Assembly (NCBI RefSeq): GCF_013114825.1
Contig: NZ_JAAVLX010000007.1
Coordinates: forward strand, 372,001-436,000
DNA from: Bradyrhizobium australiense
GTDB lineage: Bacteria > Pseudomonadota > Alphaproteobacteria > Rhizobiales > Xanthobacteraceae
DNA length: 64,000 nt
Direction of reading: 5' to 3'
Shown piece after piece: positions 7,796 to 16,094 of this stretch. The notes under the pieces were generated by a model. That model ran no database searches, was not told the DNA's origin, and saw only the letters and a list, made by a program, of their open reading frames with translations. A program made the position numbers and the translations under genes. How positions within the stretch are numbered: the first letter of the stretch is position 1; each line of letters opens with the position of its first letter.

Positions 7796-8587
7796 ATGTC
7801 TGATCCCATCATGCTCGAAATCAACGACGGCATCGCGCTGATCACGCTAAACCGCCCGGACAAGCTGAACGCACTGAACTACGCATTGATCGACCGTCTG
7901 ATGGCGGCGCTGGATGCAATCGAGACGGATGACAGCGTGCGCGCCGTGATCCTCACCGGCGCGGGGGAGCGCGCCTTTTCCGCCGGCGCCGACATCCACG
8001 AATTTGCAGGCAGTGTCCGCCGCGGCCGCGATACCGCCGTCCGCGACTTCGTCCGGCGCGGACAGACCATGACCGCCCGGCTGGAGGCGTTCAGGAAACC
8101 GGTGATCGCAGCGGTCAACGGGCTGGCGTTCGGCGGCGGGTGCGAGATCACGGAAGCCGTGCATCTCGCCGTCGCCAGCGAGCGCGCGCGTTTCGCCAAG
8201 CCGGAAATCAATTTGGGCATGCCGCCGACCTTCGGCGGAACGCAGCGGCTGCCGCGCCTGGCCGGGCGCAAGCGCGCGCTCGAACTGTTGCTGACGGGCG
8301 ATCCTTTCTCGCCGCAGCGGGCGCTGGAAATTGGCCTCATCAACATGATCGTGCCGCATTATGAATTGCTGCCCGCGGCACGCCAGCTCGCAAACCGTAT
8401 CATACGGCATTCGCAGCTTGCGGTCGGCAGCATCATCACCGCGGTCACCCGCGGACTGAACACGGCCATTGCCGAAGGGCTGCAGGTCGAGAGCGAGCAG
8501 TTTGCCGCGCTGGTGCCGAGCCAAGATCTCGGCGAAAGCATCAATGCATGGATCGAACGCCGGCCGCCGCTCTATCGCGGCGGCTGA
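7796..8587 (+). CDS. Enoyl-CoA hydratase/isomerase family protein
   Basis: This 263-residue crotonase-fold protein would hydrate or isomerise acyl-CoA esters. The oxyanion-hole blocks are both present: GERAFSAGADIHEF (about residues 58-71) and VNGLAFGGGCEI (about 106-117). The catalytic region reads FAKPEINLGMPPTFGGTQRLP, with the active-site Glu of PEINLG. Because it diverges from a TetR regulator across an operator-like palindrome, it is likely induced by an acyl compound. A weak GGAG lies 8 bases before the ATG. The exact substrate is unknown. Confidence 0.9.
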   Translation: MSDPIMLEINDGIALITLNRPDKLNALNYALIDRLMAALDAIETDDSVRAVILTGAGERAFSAGADIHEFAGSVRRGRDTAVRDFVRRGQTMTARLEAFRKPVIAAVNGLAFGGGCEITEAVHLAVASERARFAKPEINLGMPPTFGGTQRLPRLAGRKRALELLLTGDPFSPQRALEIGLINMIVPHYELLPAARQLANRIIRHSQLAVGSIITAVTRGLNTAIAEGLQVESEQFAALVPSQDLGESINAWIERRPPLYRGG

Positions 8588-8799
8588 CCCAAGGCCAGGA
8601 TCCTGCTGCCGGCTCCCTCCGGCCGGCTAAGCGGCGTCCTTGCGATCACCGTCCGGATGTCGTCGGCCAGTTCGCGGTAATGCAAGCCGAGCCGCAGATA
8701 TAGCTCGCGCTTCGCCCCATCCGCGGTCAACTTGCCGATCAATTCGCATTCGGCAGCGAGAGTCTCAAACCGCTCCAATTTGGCTTCAAGATCGGTCAT
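8572..8799 (-). CDS. Small conserved hypothetical protein
   Basis: This 75-residue, probably helical protein starts MTDLEAKLERFETLAAECEL and contains LYLRLGLHYRELADDIRTVI. It has no signal peptide, membrane segment or metal motif. The charged heptad-like first 35 residues could form a coiled coil. Its 3' end overlaps the end of the enoyl-CoA hydratase gene by 16 bases in the convergent sense. I recognise no function; the composition and codon use look like a real gene of this genome. Confidence 0.6.
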   Translation of the reverse strand: MTDLEAKLERFETLAAECELIGKLTADGAKRELYLRLGLHYRELADDIRTVIARTPLSRPEGAGSRILALGQPPR

Positions 8800-8975
8800 G
8801 ACGCGTCTCCCCTAACGGCCACCAGGGGGATCAGCTTACGCCTGCATTTTACGTCACGACTAACATCGTTATCGGATAGAACTAATTTACAGCCTCTGCG
8901 ATAGCGCGGGCAGGCGCGCAATCATTGCCTGCTCATTTTGGCCAAGCGAAGCTCATCACTCGCCGGCCGCTGATG

Positions 8976-9668
8976 TCAGGCGTGATAGCTCTGCGATTTC
9001 CGCGCCAGGCCATCGAAGGCGTCGAGCAGCCGCTCGCGCCAGGCATAAACCGGATCGTCTTCCATCAGCAGCCTGAACGGGCTGACCACGCGCGCCCACT
9101 GGAACGCGCCGAACACGATGTAGTCCGCATAGTTTGCTGCCGCGCCGCCGAGGAACGGCTGTGTCTTCAGCGTCAGCCGCAGCGGGTCAAGCGATTTGCG
9201 AAAACCTTCGACGGCCTTGTCGCGGCCCGCCATGATCTCTTCCAGTGTCTTGCCGAAGCGCGCCTCGCGCGAGGTGCGGAAATAGGCGGCGTCCTCCGGC
9301 TTCAGGTTGAGCGGGATGTCGGCGATGATCAGCGGAAACATGCCGCCGATCACGCCGTCGCCCCACCAGTTCAGCATCCGCCCCGTGGCGCGGCCGCCCT
9401 CGCCGCCGAACAGTGACGGCCGGTCCGGATATTTGTCCTCGAGATAATTGGCGATGGTCCAGGAATCGACGACCGCGGTATCGGCGTCGAGCAGCACCGG
9501 CACTTTTTCCGATCCGTGCGGCGCGATCGCGCTCTTCTCGGTGAAGCACCACGGGATCGTCTCCGCCGACAGGCCCTTGTGCGCCAGCGCCATCCGCGTC
9601 CGCCAGCAGAACGGACTGAACGGGCGGGATGGATCGGTACCGACGAGTTCGTAGAGTTTGAGGGGCAT
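8976..9668 (-). CDS. Glutathione S-transferase family protein
   Basis: This 230-residue protein has an N-terminal thioredoxin-like domain, LYELVGTDPSRPFSPFCWRT, where a Ser-Pro-Phe-Cys motif occupies the catalytic position, followed by the glutathione-binding cis-proline strand KVPVLLDADTAVVDSW. The C-terminal helical domain (from about residue 95) includes RDKAVEGFRKSLDPL and NYADYIVFGAFQW. The pattern is close to beta-etherase/LigE-like and fungal-type GST groups, which may cleave ethers or bind aromatic ligands; this is an inference. The gene is monocistronic next to repeats. Confidence 0.85.
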   Translation of the reverse strand: MPLKLYELVGTDPSRPFSPFCWRTRMALAHKGLSAETIPWCFTEKSAIAPHGSEKVPVLLDADTAVVDSWTIANYLEDKYPDRPSLFGGEGGRATGRMLNWWGDGVIGGMFPLIIADIPLNLKPEDAAYFRTSREARFGKTLEEIMAGRDKAVEGFRKSLDPLRLTLKTQPFLGGAAANYADYIVFGAFQWARVVSPFRLLMEDDPVYAWRERLLDAFDGLARKSQSYHA

Positions 9669-9710
9669 GCCGCTATTGTGTGCGAACAGCAGCCAGCGCG
9701 CAAGCTCCCA

Positions 9711-9794
9711 TCATTGCGAGGAGCGCAAGCGACGAAGCAATCCATCTCGCCGCAAGCGGAGGCATGGATTGCTTTGCTGTCGCTCGCAATGACG
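9711..9794. repeat. Inverted dispersed repeat
   Basis: The arm ATTGCGAGGAGCGCAAGCGA followed by GAAGCAATCCAT is mirrored by ATGGATTGCTTTGCTGTCGC and CTCGCAATGA, giving a long hairpin with a loop of about 20 bases. The same type recurs near 6262-6345 and 37945-37995. Confidence 0.75.
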
Positions 9795-9899
9795 GTGGAA
9801 GCGGAATTCGCCGGCGAAAACCTCTCTGAAACGTCTGCGGTTGCGCAGCTCGGCGCCGCGCAAGCGCAGGCGGTGCCGAAACGCCTGGACCGTCGAGAC

Positions 9900-10125
9900 G
9901 CCGTCGATCGGGGCTGATATCACCGACAAACCGCAGCAGATCGGCCATGGTGAAATCGCCAGGAGTCTGGGACGGCAGCGTCGGCTTCCAGTTCTTGCCC
10001 TTCAGCCAAAGATACGACTGGTGGTCGCCGTGGACGAGGCCGACGAACACTTCCGCCACGATCGTAGCGCCCACCGGCCCCAGCTTCTCCCCGCCGCGTT
10101 GCTCCGCCTCCTTGAGGATGTAGTA
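9900..10125 (-). pseudogene. C-terminal remnant of an animal-type haem peroxidase
   Basis: On the minus strand from 10125 the frame reads YYILKEAEQRGGEKLGPVGA, then TIVAEVFVGLVHGDHQSYL, then TPGDFTMADLLRFVGDISP. The blocks LGPVG-x-x-IVAEV-x-x-GL-x-x-GD and FTMADLLRF are the closing part of bacterial members of the animal haem-peroxidase family. After GDISP a frameshift is needed to continue as IDGVSTVQAF. The catalytic domain (haem-binding His and Asp) is missing upstream, where a repeat-like segment and the next GST gene begin. It is therefore a decayed gene end, not a functional enzyme. Confidence 0.6.
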
Positions 10126-10244
10126 TCATTGCGTCTTTGGGATGGATGTCCGGGATATGGCGGAATCCCATCTATCCGCCGGAAAGGTGGACACGCGGGC
10201 CAAGCCCGCGTCTCCACGGGTGCGTTCGCCACCCGACCTTGACC

Positions 10245-10952
10245 CTACCGCACCACAGCCGCGGTTTGCCCGAACAGGATTCTCCGCTCCTCCTCGGTGC
10301 GATTCACCGGCTGGCCGAAATTCGGATTGACCTCCTTCGCCTTGGCATAGGCCCGCTCGGTGGCGGGGCGGGCGCGGATGGTTTCCAGCCAGCGCTTCAG
10401 ATGCGGGAAGTCGTCGATGTTCTGACTCTGGTTCTTGTAAGGCACCACCCAGGGATAGCTCGCCATGTCGGCGATCGAATAATCACCCGCGATGAATTCG
10501 CGGTCCGCGAGGCGCTTGTTGAGCACGCCGTAGAGGCGGTTGGTCTCGTTCACATAGCGATCGATGGCGTATTTGATCTTCTCCTGGGCGTAGTTGGAGA
10601 AGTGATGGTTCTGCCCGGCCATCGGGCCGAGATTGCCCATCTGCCAGAACGTCCACTGGATCGCGTCGTAGCGGCCGTAGAGATCTGCGGGGAGAAATTT
10701 TCCGGTCTTCTCGGCGAGATACAGCAGCATCGCACCCGACTCAAAGATCGAGATCGGCTTGCCCCCGCTCTTTGGCTCGTGATCGACCATCGCCGGAATC
10801 CGGTTGTTCGGCGCGATCGCCAGAAACTCCGGCTTGAACTGCTCGCCCTTGCCGATGTTGACCGGAAAAATCTTGTAAGGCAGCCCGGTCTCTTCGAGGA
10901 ACATCGTGATCTTGTGGCCGTTCGGCGTGGTCCAGTAATGGAGATCGATCAT
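10245..10952 (-). CDS. YfcG-type glutathione S-transferase (disulfide-bond oxidoreductase)
   Basis: This 235-residue protein opens MIDLHYWTTPNGHKITMFLE, the hallmark of the E. coli YfcG/YghU group, in which TPNG-x-K replaces the classical Tyr/Ser/Cys catalytic motif. The glutathione strand is NNRIPAMVDHE and the ESGAMLLYLAEK block binds the gamma-glutamyl part. The C-terminal domain carries WQMGNLGPMAGQNHHF and YSIADMASYPWV, as in YfcG. Family members reduce organic disulfides using two glutathiones. The 20 residues beyond YfcG length are at the C-terminus. It is monocistronic. Confidence 0.9.
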   Translation of the reverse strand: MIDLHYWTTPNGHKITMFLEETGLPYKIFPVNIGKGEQFKPEFLAIAPNNRIPAMVDHEPKSGGKPISIFESGAMLLYLAEKTGKFLPADLYGRYDAIQWTFWQMGNLGPMAGQNHHFSNYAQEKIKYAIDRYVNETNRLYGVLNKRLADREFIAGDYSIADMASYPWVVPYKNQSQNIDDFPHLKRWLETIRARPATERAYAKAKEVNPNFGQPVNRTEEERRILFGQTAAVVR

Positions 10953-11081
10953 GAGACGATCCTTGCTGTGCGTGATTTGTTGTTTTTCGCCAAGAAAGAT
11001 GCGACTGCATGAATTTGATCGGACCAGTATCCCAAGTCAATGCAGGCCGACGGCGTAGCGCGGAAATGTGATGGCGCGGGA

Positions 11082-11330
11082 CTAGCGTTGCGGCACGCCG
11101 ATGCGGCCGTGTTCCCGCAGCAATTTTTCGCCTGATGCGGTGACGGTCACCATCAGTCCGGTTCCGGCGATGGTTTCGCGTACGACATAGCCTCGGTCGG
11201 AAGCGTCTTCCCAGATCGTCAGGCGCGGACAGGAGGTCCGCCAGGTCGCAACCACTTCCGCGTAATTCCGCGGCTCCCGGGCGATCCATTCGACGAAGTC
11301 GAGCACCAGTGGATCCGCAGCATCCGACAT
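11082..11330 (-). CDS. Small conserved hypothetical protein, possibly winged-helix
   Basis: This 82-residue protein reads VLDFVEWIAREPRNYAEVVA, WRTSCPRLTIWEDASDRGYV and VTVTASGEKLLREH. The last part looks like the recognition helix and wing of a short MarR-like winged helix (T-x-x-G-x-x-L-L), so a DNA-binding role is possible. It is widely conserved in rhizobia as far as I recall, without a named function. It is on the same strand as the TauE/SafE gene and just downstream of it (12-base gap), so the two are probably co-transcribed. Confidence 0.65.
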   Translation of the reverse strand: MSDAADPLVLDFVEWIAREPRNYAEVVATWRTSCPRLTIWEDASDRGYVVRETIAGTGLMVTVTASGEKLLREHGRIGVPQR

Positions 11331-11342
11331 CAGCCCTCTCCT

Positions 11343-12104
11343 TCAGAACGAAGCCGCCGAGCCGCGAACCAGCAGCAGCCAGCTTCCATAGAGGATGTAA
11401 TAGCCCGCCACCGTCGTGATCAGCCGATTCGCCCAGGTACGAAACTGCGCATCGCTCATCGCTTCCAGAATGCGCCGCGCCAGTGTGGTGCCGAGCATCG
11501 AGGCCACGATCGCGACCGCAGCCAGCGCCGGATCGAGCGTCGCCGCCTGGTCGATGATGCCGCCGAAATAGATCAACTTGGTGAGATGGCTGGCGACCTG
11601 GCAGGTCGCTTTGGTGGCGACCACCTCGCGGCGACCGAAATTGCCGCCGAGAAAGAACGTATCCATTAAGGGACCGGAGACGCCGGTCATCAGCATCAGG
11701 CCCATGCAGATGAAGCCGTAGGACGAGCCCTGCCAGATGCTGTCCGGATCAGGCTTGAGGTTCTTCGGCATCAGCCGCGCCATGAACGGCGTCACCCCAA
11801 GCAACAGCAAGGCAGTGGGCTTGTCTGGCACGTAGCGGGTGAGCGACCAGAGGCCGAGCGCGAGTCCGCAGCCGATCAGATAGACGAACACCGGCCGCCA
11901 GCGGATATGCGCCCGCCACAGAAAGGCGCGCCAGCCGTTGGACGCCATCTGCGTGATCGCGTGCAGCACCATCGCGGTGGGCAGCGGCATCAGCATCAAC
12001 AGCACGCCGATCAGGATCATTCCGCCGGCCATGCCGAACAGGCCCGACAGGAACGCCGTCGCGACCATTAGGGCACCGAGGGCTGCAATCATCAGCGGCG
12101 TCAC
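11343..12104 (-). CDS. Sulfite exporter TauE/SafE family permease
   Basis: This 253-residue integral membrane protein has seven or eight hydrophobic segments, starting MIAALGALMVATAFLSGLFG and ending VAGYYILYGSWLLLV. The glycine-rich pair GLFGMAGG in the first helix and GVSGPLMDTFFLG in the second half are the two family repeats. TauE/SafE proteins move sulfite, sulfoacetate or related anions across the inner membrane; the substrate here is not known. GTG at 12104 is chosen as start because AGGAG lies about 8 bases upstream; the open frame continues to 12215 through a dispersed repeat, which is not coding. Confidence 0.88.
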   Translation of the reverse strand: MTPLMIAALGALMVATAFLSGLFGMAGGMILIGVLLMLMPLPTAMVLHAITQMASNGWRAFLWRAHIRWRPVFVYLIGCGLALGLWSLTRYVPDKPTALLLLGVTPFMARLMPKNLKPDPDSIWQGSSYGFICMGLMLMTGVSGPLMDTFFLGGNFGRREVVATKATCQVASHLTKLIYFGGIIDQAATLDPALAAVAIVASMLGTTLARRILEAMSDAQFRTWANRLITTVAGYYILYGSWLLLVRGSAASF

Positions 12105-12149
12105 GCGAGGTCTCCTGCATCGGCGGTTGAAGCGCGGGGCACTGCCTCT

Positions 12150-12275
12150 GCTCCCTCTCCCCCTTCGCGGGGAGAGGTCGGGGTGAGGGACTGCTTCCGC
12201 GAATTCGACCGTCACCGTACCCGCGGAAGCAGCCCCTCACCCGGCGCTTCGCGCCGACCTCTCCCGCCAAAAGCG
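12150..12275. repeat. Inverted pair of dispersed palindromic repeat
   Basis: The arm CGCGGGGAGAGGTCGGGGTG (about 12167-12186), reading on to AGGG, is answered by CCCCTCACCCGGCGCTTCGC (from 12234) and CGACCTCTCCCGCC. It is the same family as the elements at 46500-46655 and 51776-51917. Confidence 0.7.
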
Positions 12276-12364
12276 GGCGAGGTCAGAAAGAGACTGCCGG
12301 GCGATTCAACCTGAAGCTACGACGGCATCTTGTGCCCTGCTTGCGACGCTCACGCAAACCGAGT

Positions 12365-12460
12365 TATCTTGCCCTGGCATCAGTTTTCCTGATGGTCATG
12401 TGCGGCGGCTCTTCCCTCGACGAAGGCGTCCCGGGGGCCGCGGCGTGCCCAATTGCCTCA
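12365..12460 (+). pseudogene. Decayed duplicate of the LysR gene start
   Basis: Positions 12378-12410 match 13150-13182 at 32 of 33 bases, the region that holds the ribosome site and GTG start of the LysR gene. The upstream TATCTTGC is also shared, one base out of register. Downstream, identity fades after about 40 more bases with a small gap. The frame VRRL... soon departs from the LysR protein, so this is a remnant, not a gene. Confidence 0.6.
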
Positions 12461-12603
12461 AGCGACTTCCACTTACTATATCGTGAGCAGGAAGGGAGCG
12501 CCGACAGTGAAATTCGCACTTGGAGCTCGCACTCGTCACGGCTTGCTTGCGCCGGCCCGATGAAGCGAATGTCTGCAATACAACCCTAAGCGCGAGGAAA
12601 ACT

Positions 12604-13050
12604 ATGACCATCGAAGAAAACAGAAACAAAAACGAAGCCGTAATCCGAGAGCTGATAGAAGGTTTTGCAAGGGCGCTAGGCGCCAAAGACGTCGACGGAT
12701 GCATGTCTGTTTTTGCCCCGGAAATCGTTTCGTTCGACATCCTTCCCCCGCTGCAAGCGGTCGGTGCCGAGACGTTTGTGAAACACTGGCAGGAGTTTTT
12801 CGAATCCTATCAAGGTCCACTCTACGTCGAGTTTCCCGATGTAAGCGTCACTGCAGGCGACAACGTGGCATTCAGCTATTGCCTCCACCGGATAGTTGGA
12901 ACGCTGAAGAATGGTCATCAAACTGATTTTTGGCTGCGCTGGACCGCTGGTTGGCGTAAGACCAATGGCAAATGGCTGATTGTCCACGAACAGGTTTCAG
13001 TTCCTGTTGACTTGGCAAGCGGCAGGGCCCTGCTGGATCTAAAGCCGTAA
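12604..13050 (+). CDS. NTF2-like/SnoaL-type protein (AT-rich)
   Basis: This 148-residue protein has the cone-shaped NTF2-like pattern: AVIRELIEGFARALGAKDVD, FAPEIVSFDILPPL, then the beta sheet VTAGDNVAFSYCLHRI and FWLRWTAGWRKTNGKWLIVH. Such proteins are small ligand-binding enzymes or carriers; no activity can be assigned. The start at 12604 follows GAGGAAAACT. Its first 60 bases are only 40 percent G+C, well below the neighbours, and the gene lies between two direct copies of the LysR start region, which suggests it was acquired or inserted there. Confidence 0.8.
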   Translation: MTIEENRNKNEAVIRELIEGFARALGAKDVDGCMSVFAPEIVSFDILPPLQAVGAETFVKHWQEFFESYQGPLYVEFPDVSVTAGDNVAFSYCLHRIVGTLKNGHQTDFWLRWTAGWRKTNGKWLIVHEQVSVPVDLASGRALLDLKP

Positions 13051-13171
13051 CGTTCGATCATGCTGTGTGACGGCCGAGCGCGCCGCCTGTGCACCGATCA
13101 TGGCGAGCCTTGCTTGTGAATGCCCAGCAAATCAAGCTATCTTGCATGACATCAGTTTTCCTGAGGGTCAT

Positions 13172-14077
13172 GTGCGGCGGCTGCTCTTTCTCAACGGCAT
13201 CAAGGCGTTCGAAGCGGCGGCGCGCACCGGCAGCTTCGCTGCGGCCGGCGCCGAGCTCAACGTTTCGGCCGCCGCTGTCAGCCGGATGGTACATCTCTTG
13301 GAAGAGCGGCTGGGGGTGGCGCTGTTCGAGCGCAAGGCCAACCGCCTCGTCACCACCGCGGCGGGCCGCGCCTACCAGAACGGGCTGACGCCGATCTTCG
13401 ACGCGCTGGCGAGCCTGACCGCGCAGGTGACCGCGTCCTCAAGCGTGCGCGTGCTGACCATCGGCGTCGGTCCGACCTTTGCGATGAAGTGGCTGATTCC
13501 GCGGCTGGCGGATTTCCGGAAGGAAGAACCGGATATCGACGTCCGCATCACCACCGGCGGCGCCGCGGTGCCGTTCGGCGAGGATTGGAGCTGCGGCATC
13601 AAGCTCGGCCATGGCGAATGGCCCGGCCTGACCGCCGAGCCGTTGTTTGCCGCCGATCTGCTGCCGGTCTGCGCGCCGCGCCTTGCGAACGCGCTCAAAC
13701 GTCCCGGCGATCTGAAGGGGCTGACGCTTCTCCGCGTCGCGCATTCGCCCGACGATTGGCCGTCATGGCTCGAGGCCGCCGGCACCGCCCGCATCAGCGC
13801 CCGCGGCCCGGAGTTCGAGTTTTACGGCCAGGCGCTACAGGCAGCCGTCGACGGCCTCGGCATCGCCATGGGCATCCGGCCCTATATCGACGACGACCTC
13901 GCCGCCGGCCGGCTGGTCGCGCCGTTTGCGTTAAGTGTGCCGAAAGGCATGCGCTGGTATCTGGTCTATCGCGGCTTCAGCACCGCCCAGCGCGATTTCG
14001 CCGCGTTCCGGCGCTGGATCATTCGCGCGGCAGCCGAGCCCGCCGCACGCCGCAGGGGCCACAGACATGCCGGATGA
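13172..14077 (+). CDS. LysR-family transcriptional regulator (GcvA-like)
   Basis: The GTG at 13172 (VRRLLFLNGIKAFEAAARTG), 4 bases after GAGGG, gives 301 residues, the standard LysR length; the frame extends to 13067 without homology. The N-terminal helix-turn-helix is SFAAAGAELNVSAAAVSRMV, and the long linker helix ERLGVALFERKANRLVTTAAG follows. The C-terminal substrate domain (about residues 90-290) resembles the GcvA/AmpR group, with GDLKGLTLLRV and GLGIAMGIRPYIDDDL. It overlaps the next gene by 11 bases, so that flavoprotein is probably its target or partner. Confidence 0.9.
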   Translation: MRRLLFLNGIKAFEAAARTGSFAAAGAELNVSAAAVSRMVHLLEERLGVALFERKANRLVTTAAGRAYQNGLTPIFDALASLTAQVTASSSVRVLTIGVGPTFAMKWLIPRLADFRKEEPDIDVRITTGGAAVPFGEDWSCGIKLGHGEWPGLTAEPLFAADLLPVCAPRLANALKRPGDLKGLTLLRVAHSPDDWPSWLEAAGTARISARGPEFEFYGQALQAAVDGLGIAMGIRPYIDDDLAAGRLVAPFALSVPKGMRWYLVYRGFSTAQRDFAAFRRWIIRAAAEPAARRRGHRHAG

Positions 14078-15287
14078 GAAGATCGAAACACTGGTGATCG
14101 GCGGCGGCCAGGCCGGCCTCGTGATGAGCCACCGCCTCAAACAGCGCGGGCTGTCGCATCTGGTGCTCGAGCGCAACCGGATCGCCGAACGCTGGCGCAG
14201 CGAACGCTGGGACGGTTTGAAATTCCAGTTTCCGAACTGGTCGGTGCGGCTGCCGGAATTTCCGTTTCCGCACAGCGACCCGGACGGATTTTCCGATACC
14301 GCCACCATCATCAAATTTATCGAGGCCTATGCTGATTTCGTCGCGCCGCCGATCCGCTGCGGTGTCACCGTAACGCGGTTGTCGCAGCGCGAGGGCGGGG
14401 GCTTTATCGCTGACACCACCGACGGCACGATCGAAGCCGCCAATGTCGTCGTCGCCACCGGTCCCTACCAGCGCAGCGCCATCCCGGACCTGTTGCGCGA
14501 ACTTCCCGTGTTTCAGGTTCATGCCTCGGCTTACAGGAATCCCGAACAGCTTCCGCCCGGCGCGGTGCTGGTGGCCGGCGCCGGCGCTTCCGGCGCGCAG
14601 ATCGCGGAAGAACTGCTTTACGCCGGCCGGCGCGTCTATCTCTCGGTCGGACGGCACCGCCGCCTACCGCGTCGCTACCGCAGCCGCGACCTGATCTGGT
14701 GGCTCGCCGAGATGCAGCTCGACCAGATCACGCCGGAGGAGCGCGGGCCCGCGCGCCTCGGCCCGGTCATTTCGGGCGCCTATGGCGGCCGCAGCATCGA
14801 TTTCCGCGACTTCGCCGCCCGCGGCATGATTTTGCTCGGTCGTCTCAATGCCGCGGATGGCGGCGTGCTCGACATCGCGCCGGGCCTCGACAAGAGCCTT
14901 GGCGACGGCGACATGGCCTTCACCACCTTCCTCGACACCGTTGATGAATATGTGAAGCGGCGGCGCCTGGACCTGCCGGAAGAACCCGGCGCCCGCGTGA
15001 CGCTTCCGGACCCTGCTTGCGTCTCCACGCCGCTCACGCGTCTCGACCTCGCCGCAGAAGGCATCTCGTCGATCATCTGGGCCACCGGCTACGGCGTCGA
15101 TTTCGGCTGGATCGATATCCCGGTCCTGGACGCCCGCGGCGAAGCGGTCCACCGCAACGGCATCTCGGCCGTATCAGGCCTGTATTTCCTCGGCCTGCAA
15201 TGGCTGTCGAAGATGAACTCCTCGTTCCTGTCAGGCGTCGGCGACGACGCCGTGGTGCTCGCGGATCATATTCTGGGACGGCGCTGA
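14067..15287 (+). CDS. Flavin-dependent monooxygenase-like NAD(P)-binding protein
   Basis: This 406-residue protein of the FMO/CzcO group has an FAD-binding GGGQAGLVMSHRLKQRG near residues 11-27 and a second Rossmann motif, VAGAGASGAQIAEELLYAG, for NADPH near residues 170-188. The block IIWATGYGVDFGWIDIPVL corresponds to the family's ATG-x-x-x-D motif. Such enzymes oxidise small organic nitrogen or sulfur compounds or ketones; the substrate is unknown. The ATG at 14067 overlaps the end of the LysR gene, indicating an operon. Confidence 0.9.
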   Translation: MPDEKIETLVIGGGQAGLVMSHRLKQRGLSHLVLERNRIAERWRSERWDGLKFQFPNWSVRLPEFPFPHSDPDGFSDTATIIKFIEAYADFVAPPIRCGVTVTRLSQREGGGFIADTTDGTIEAANVVVATGPYQRSAIPDLLRELPVFQVHASAYRNPEQLPPGAVLVAGAGASGAQIAEELLYAGRRVYLSVGRHRRLPRRYRSRDLIWWLAEMQLDQITPEERGPARLGPVISGAYGGRSIDFRDFAARGMILLGRLNAADGGVLDIAPGLDKSLGDGDMAFTTFLDTVDEYVKRRRLDLPEEPGARVTLPDPACVSTPLTRLDLAAEGISSIIWATGYGVDFGWIDIPVLDARGEAVHRNGISAVSGLYFLGLQWLSKMNSSFLSGVGDDAVVLADHILGRR

Positions 15288-15295
15288 GAACTCTC

Positions 15296-15440
15296 GTGTC
15301 CCGGACGCGGCGCAGTGTGCAACACTGCGCCGCAGAGCCGGGACCTACGCCTCGCACCACACAGATGGACCCCGGAACAGCAGCGCACCGCTGGCGCACT
15401 GCGCAGCATCCGGGGAACGCCGGCCCGGGGCAACGCTCTC
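15296..15440. repeat. Degenerate dispersed repeat
   Basis: CTCGTGTCCCGGACGCGGCG is followed by the self-complementary CAGTGTGCAACACTG and then CGCCGCAGAGCCGGGACC, a hairpin of the type common between Bradyrhizobium genes. The bases after it (GACCCCGGAACAGCAGCGC to GCATCCGGGGAACGCC) look like a second, worn copy. Confidence 0.55.
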
Positions 15441-15529
15441 CAAAAAATGCCTCAGATGTGAACCCCTTCACATCCGCCTTCCCCGCGCCGTGCTCTGCTC
15501 GCGCCATGCGCAATTCCGGGGGACACGCC

Positions 15530-15742
15530 ATGATCTATAGCGGCTTTGAAATTCAGTCGTTCGAAGCAGGGAGAGGGCTATGGCACGCCAGGATTCAGCG
15601 GGCCGACCAGGCGCCGGTGGTGATCGATGGCCTGGTGTTTCCGACACTCGAAGTCGGCTTCGCCTGGTCGGATCCGGAAGCTGCGATCGCGGATGCGAAA
15701 GCTCATATCGATCGCTTCATGCCACGGTTCACGAATCCGTAA
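15530..15742 (+). CDS. Small hypothetical protein
   Basis: This 70-residue protein (MIYSGFEIQSFEAGRGLWHA...) has no signal peptide or membrane segment. Alternating strands followed by the helix WSDPEAAIADAKAHIDRFM suggest a compact alpha/beta fold. A purine-rich CCGGGGGACA lies just before the ATG; another in-frame ATG at 15506 has no such site. Similar short proteins occur in rhizobia as far as I recall, but I cannot name a function. Confidence 0.6.
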   Translation: MIYSGFEIQSFEAGRGLWHARIQRADQAPVVIDGLVFPTLEVGFAWSDPEAAIADAKAHIDRFMPRFTNP

Positions 15743-15813
15743 GTGCCGTCGGCGCGCTGGCCGGCCGAATCTCGTTACCCCTCCCGAACAGACCCCCGCA
15801 GGCGACGCTGGTA

Positions 15814-15978
15814 TTGTCGACCTGCCCGGATTGCTCGGCCGCACTCGCGGTCCTGCGCATCATCCCCGGCCGCGCCGACACCGAATACTGGACCATGCGC
15901 TGCACACGCTGCGGCGGGATTCATCTGATCGTCAAGTCAGCGCCGGTCAGAGCTGATAATGGCGACCTTCGCCTCTGA
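15814..15978 (+). CDS. Possible zinc-ribbon mini-protein (start uncertain)
   Basis: In frame 1 the stretch LSTCPDCSAALAVLRIIPGR leads to YWTMRCTRCGGIHLIVK, with two CxxC pairs about 25 residues apart, a typical small zinc ribbon. The frame is open from 15580, but that start lies inside the preceding gene in another frame and its first 70 residues look random. No ATG or GTG is well placed, so TTG at 15814 is offered as the likely start. The cysteine pattern supports a real domain; the gene could also be a truncated remnant. Confidence 0.4.
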   Translation: MSTCPDCSAALAVLRIIPGRADTEYWTMRCTRCGGIHLIVKSAPVRADNGDLRL

Positions 15979-16094
15979 AGCGCGCGACGGTTCCGAATCC
16001 TGGTCTTGCTGACATCTGCTGACAGGCGGCACCGCGCGCTTTCGCGCGGCCATTTGCCCTTTTCTCACCGGCTGACTCGTCCCATATTCGCCGG

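Larger units (their letters stand above)
9669..10244. other. Gene-free stretch holding repeats and a peroxidase remnant
   Basis: There is no intact gene in these 576 bases. It holds an inverted dispersed repeat (9711-9794), the minus-strand remnant of a haem peroxidase (9900-10125) and a short repeat-like segment GGACACGCGGGCCAAGCCCG near 10188. Confidence 0.7.
12105..12603. other. Spacer with an inverted repeat and a LysR-start duplicate
   Basis: No intact gene is seen in these 499 bases. It holds the inverted dispersed repeat at 12150-12275, the decayed copy of the LysR start region at 12365-12460, and the upstream region of the NTF2-like gene. Confidence 0.65.
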
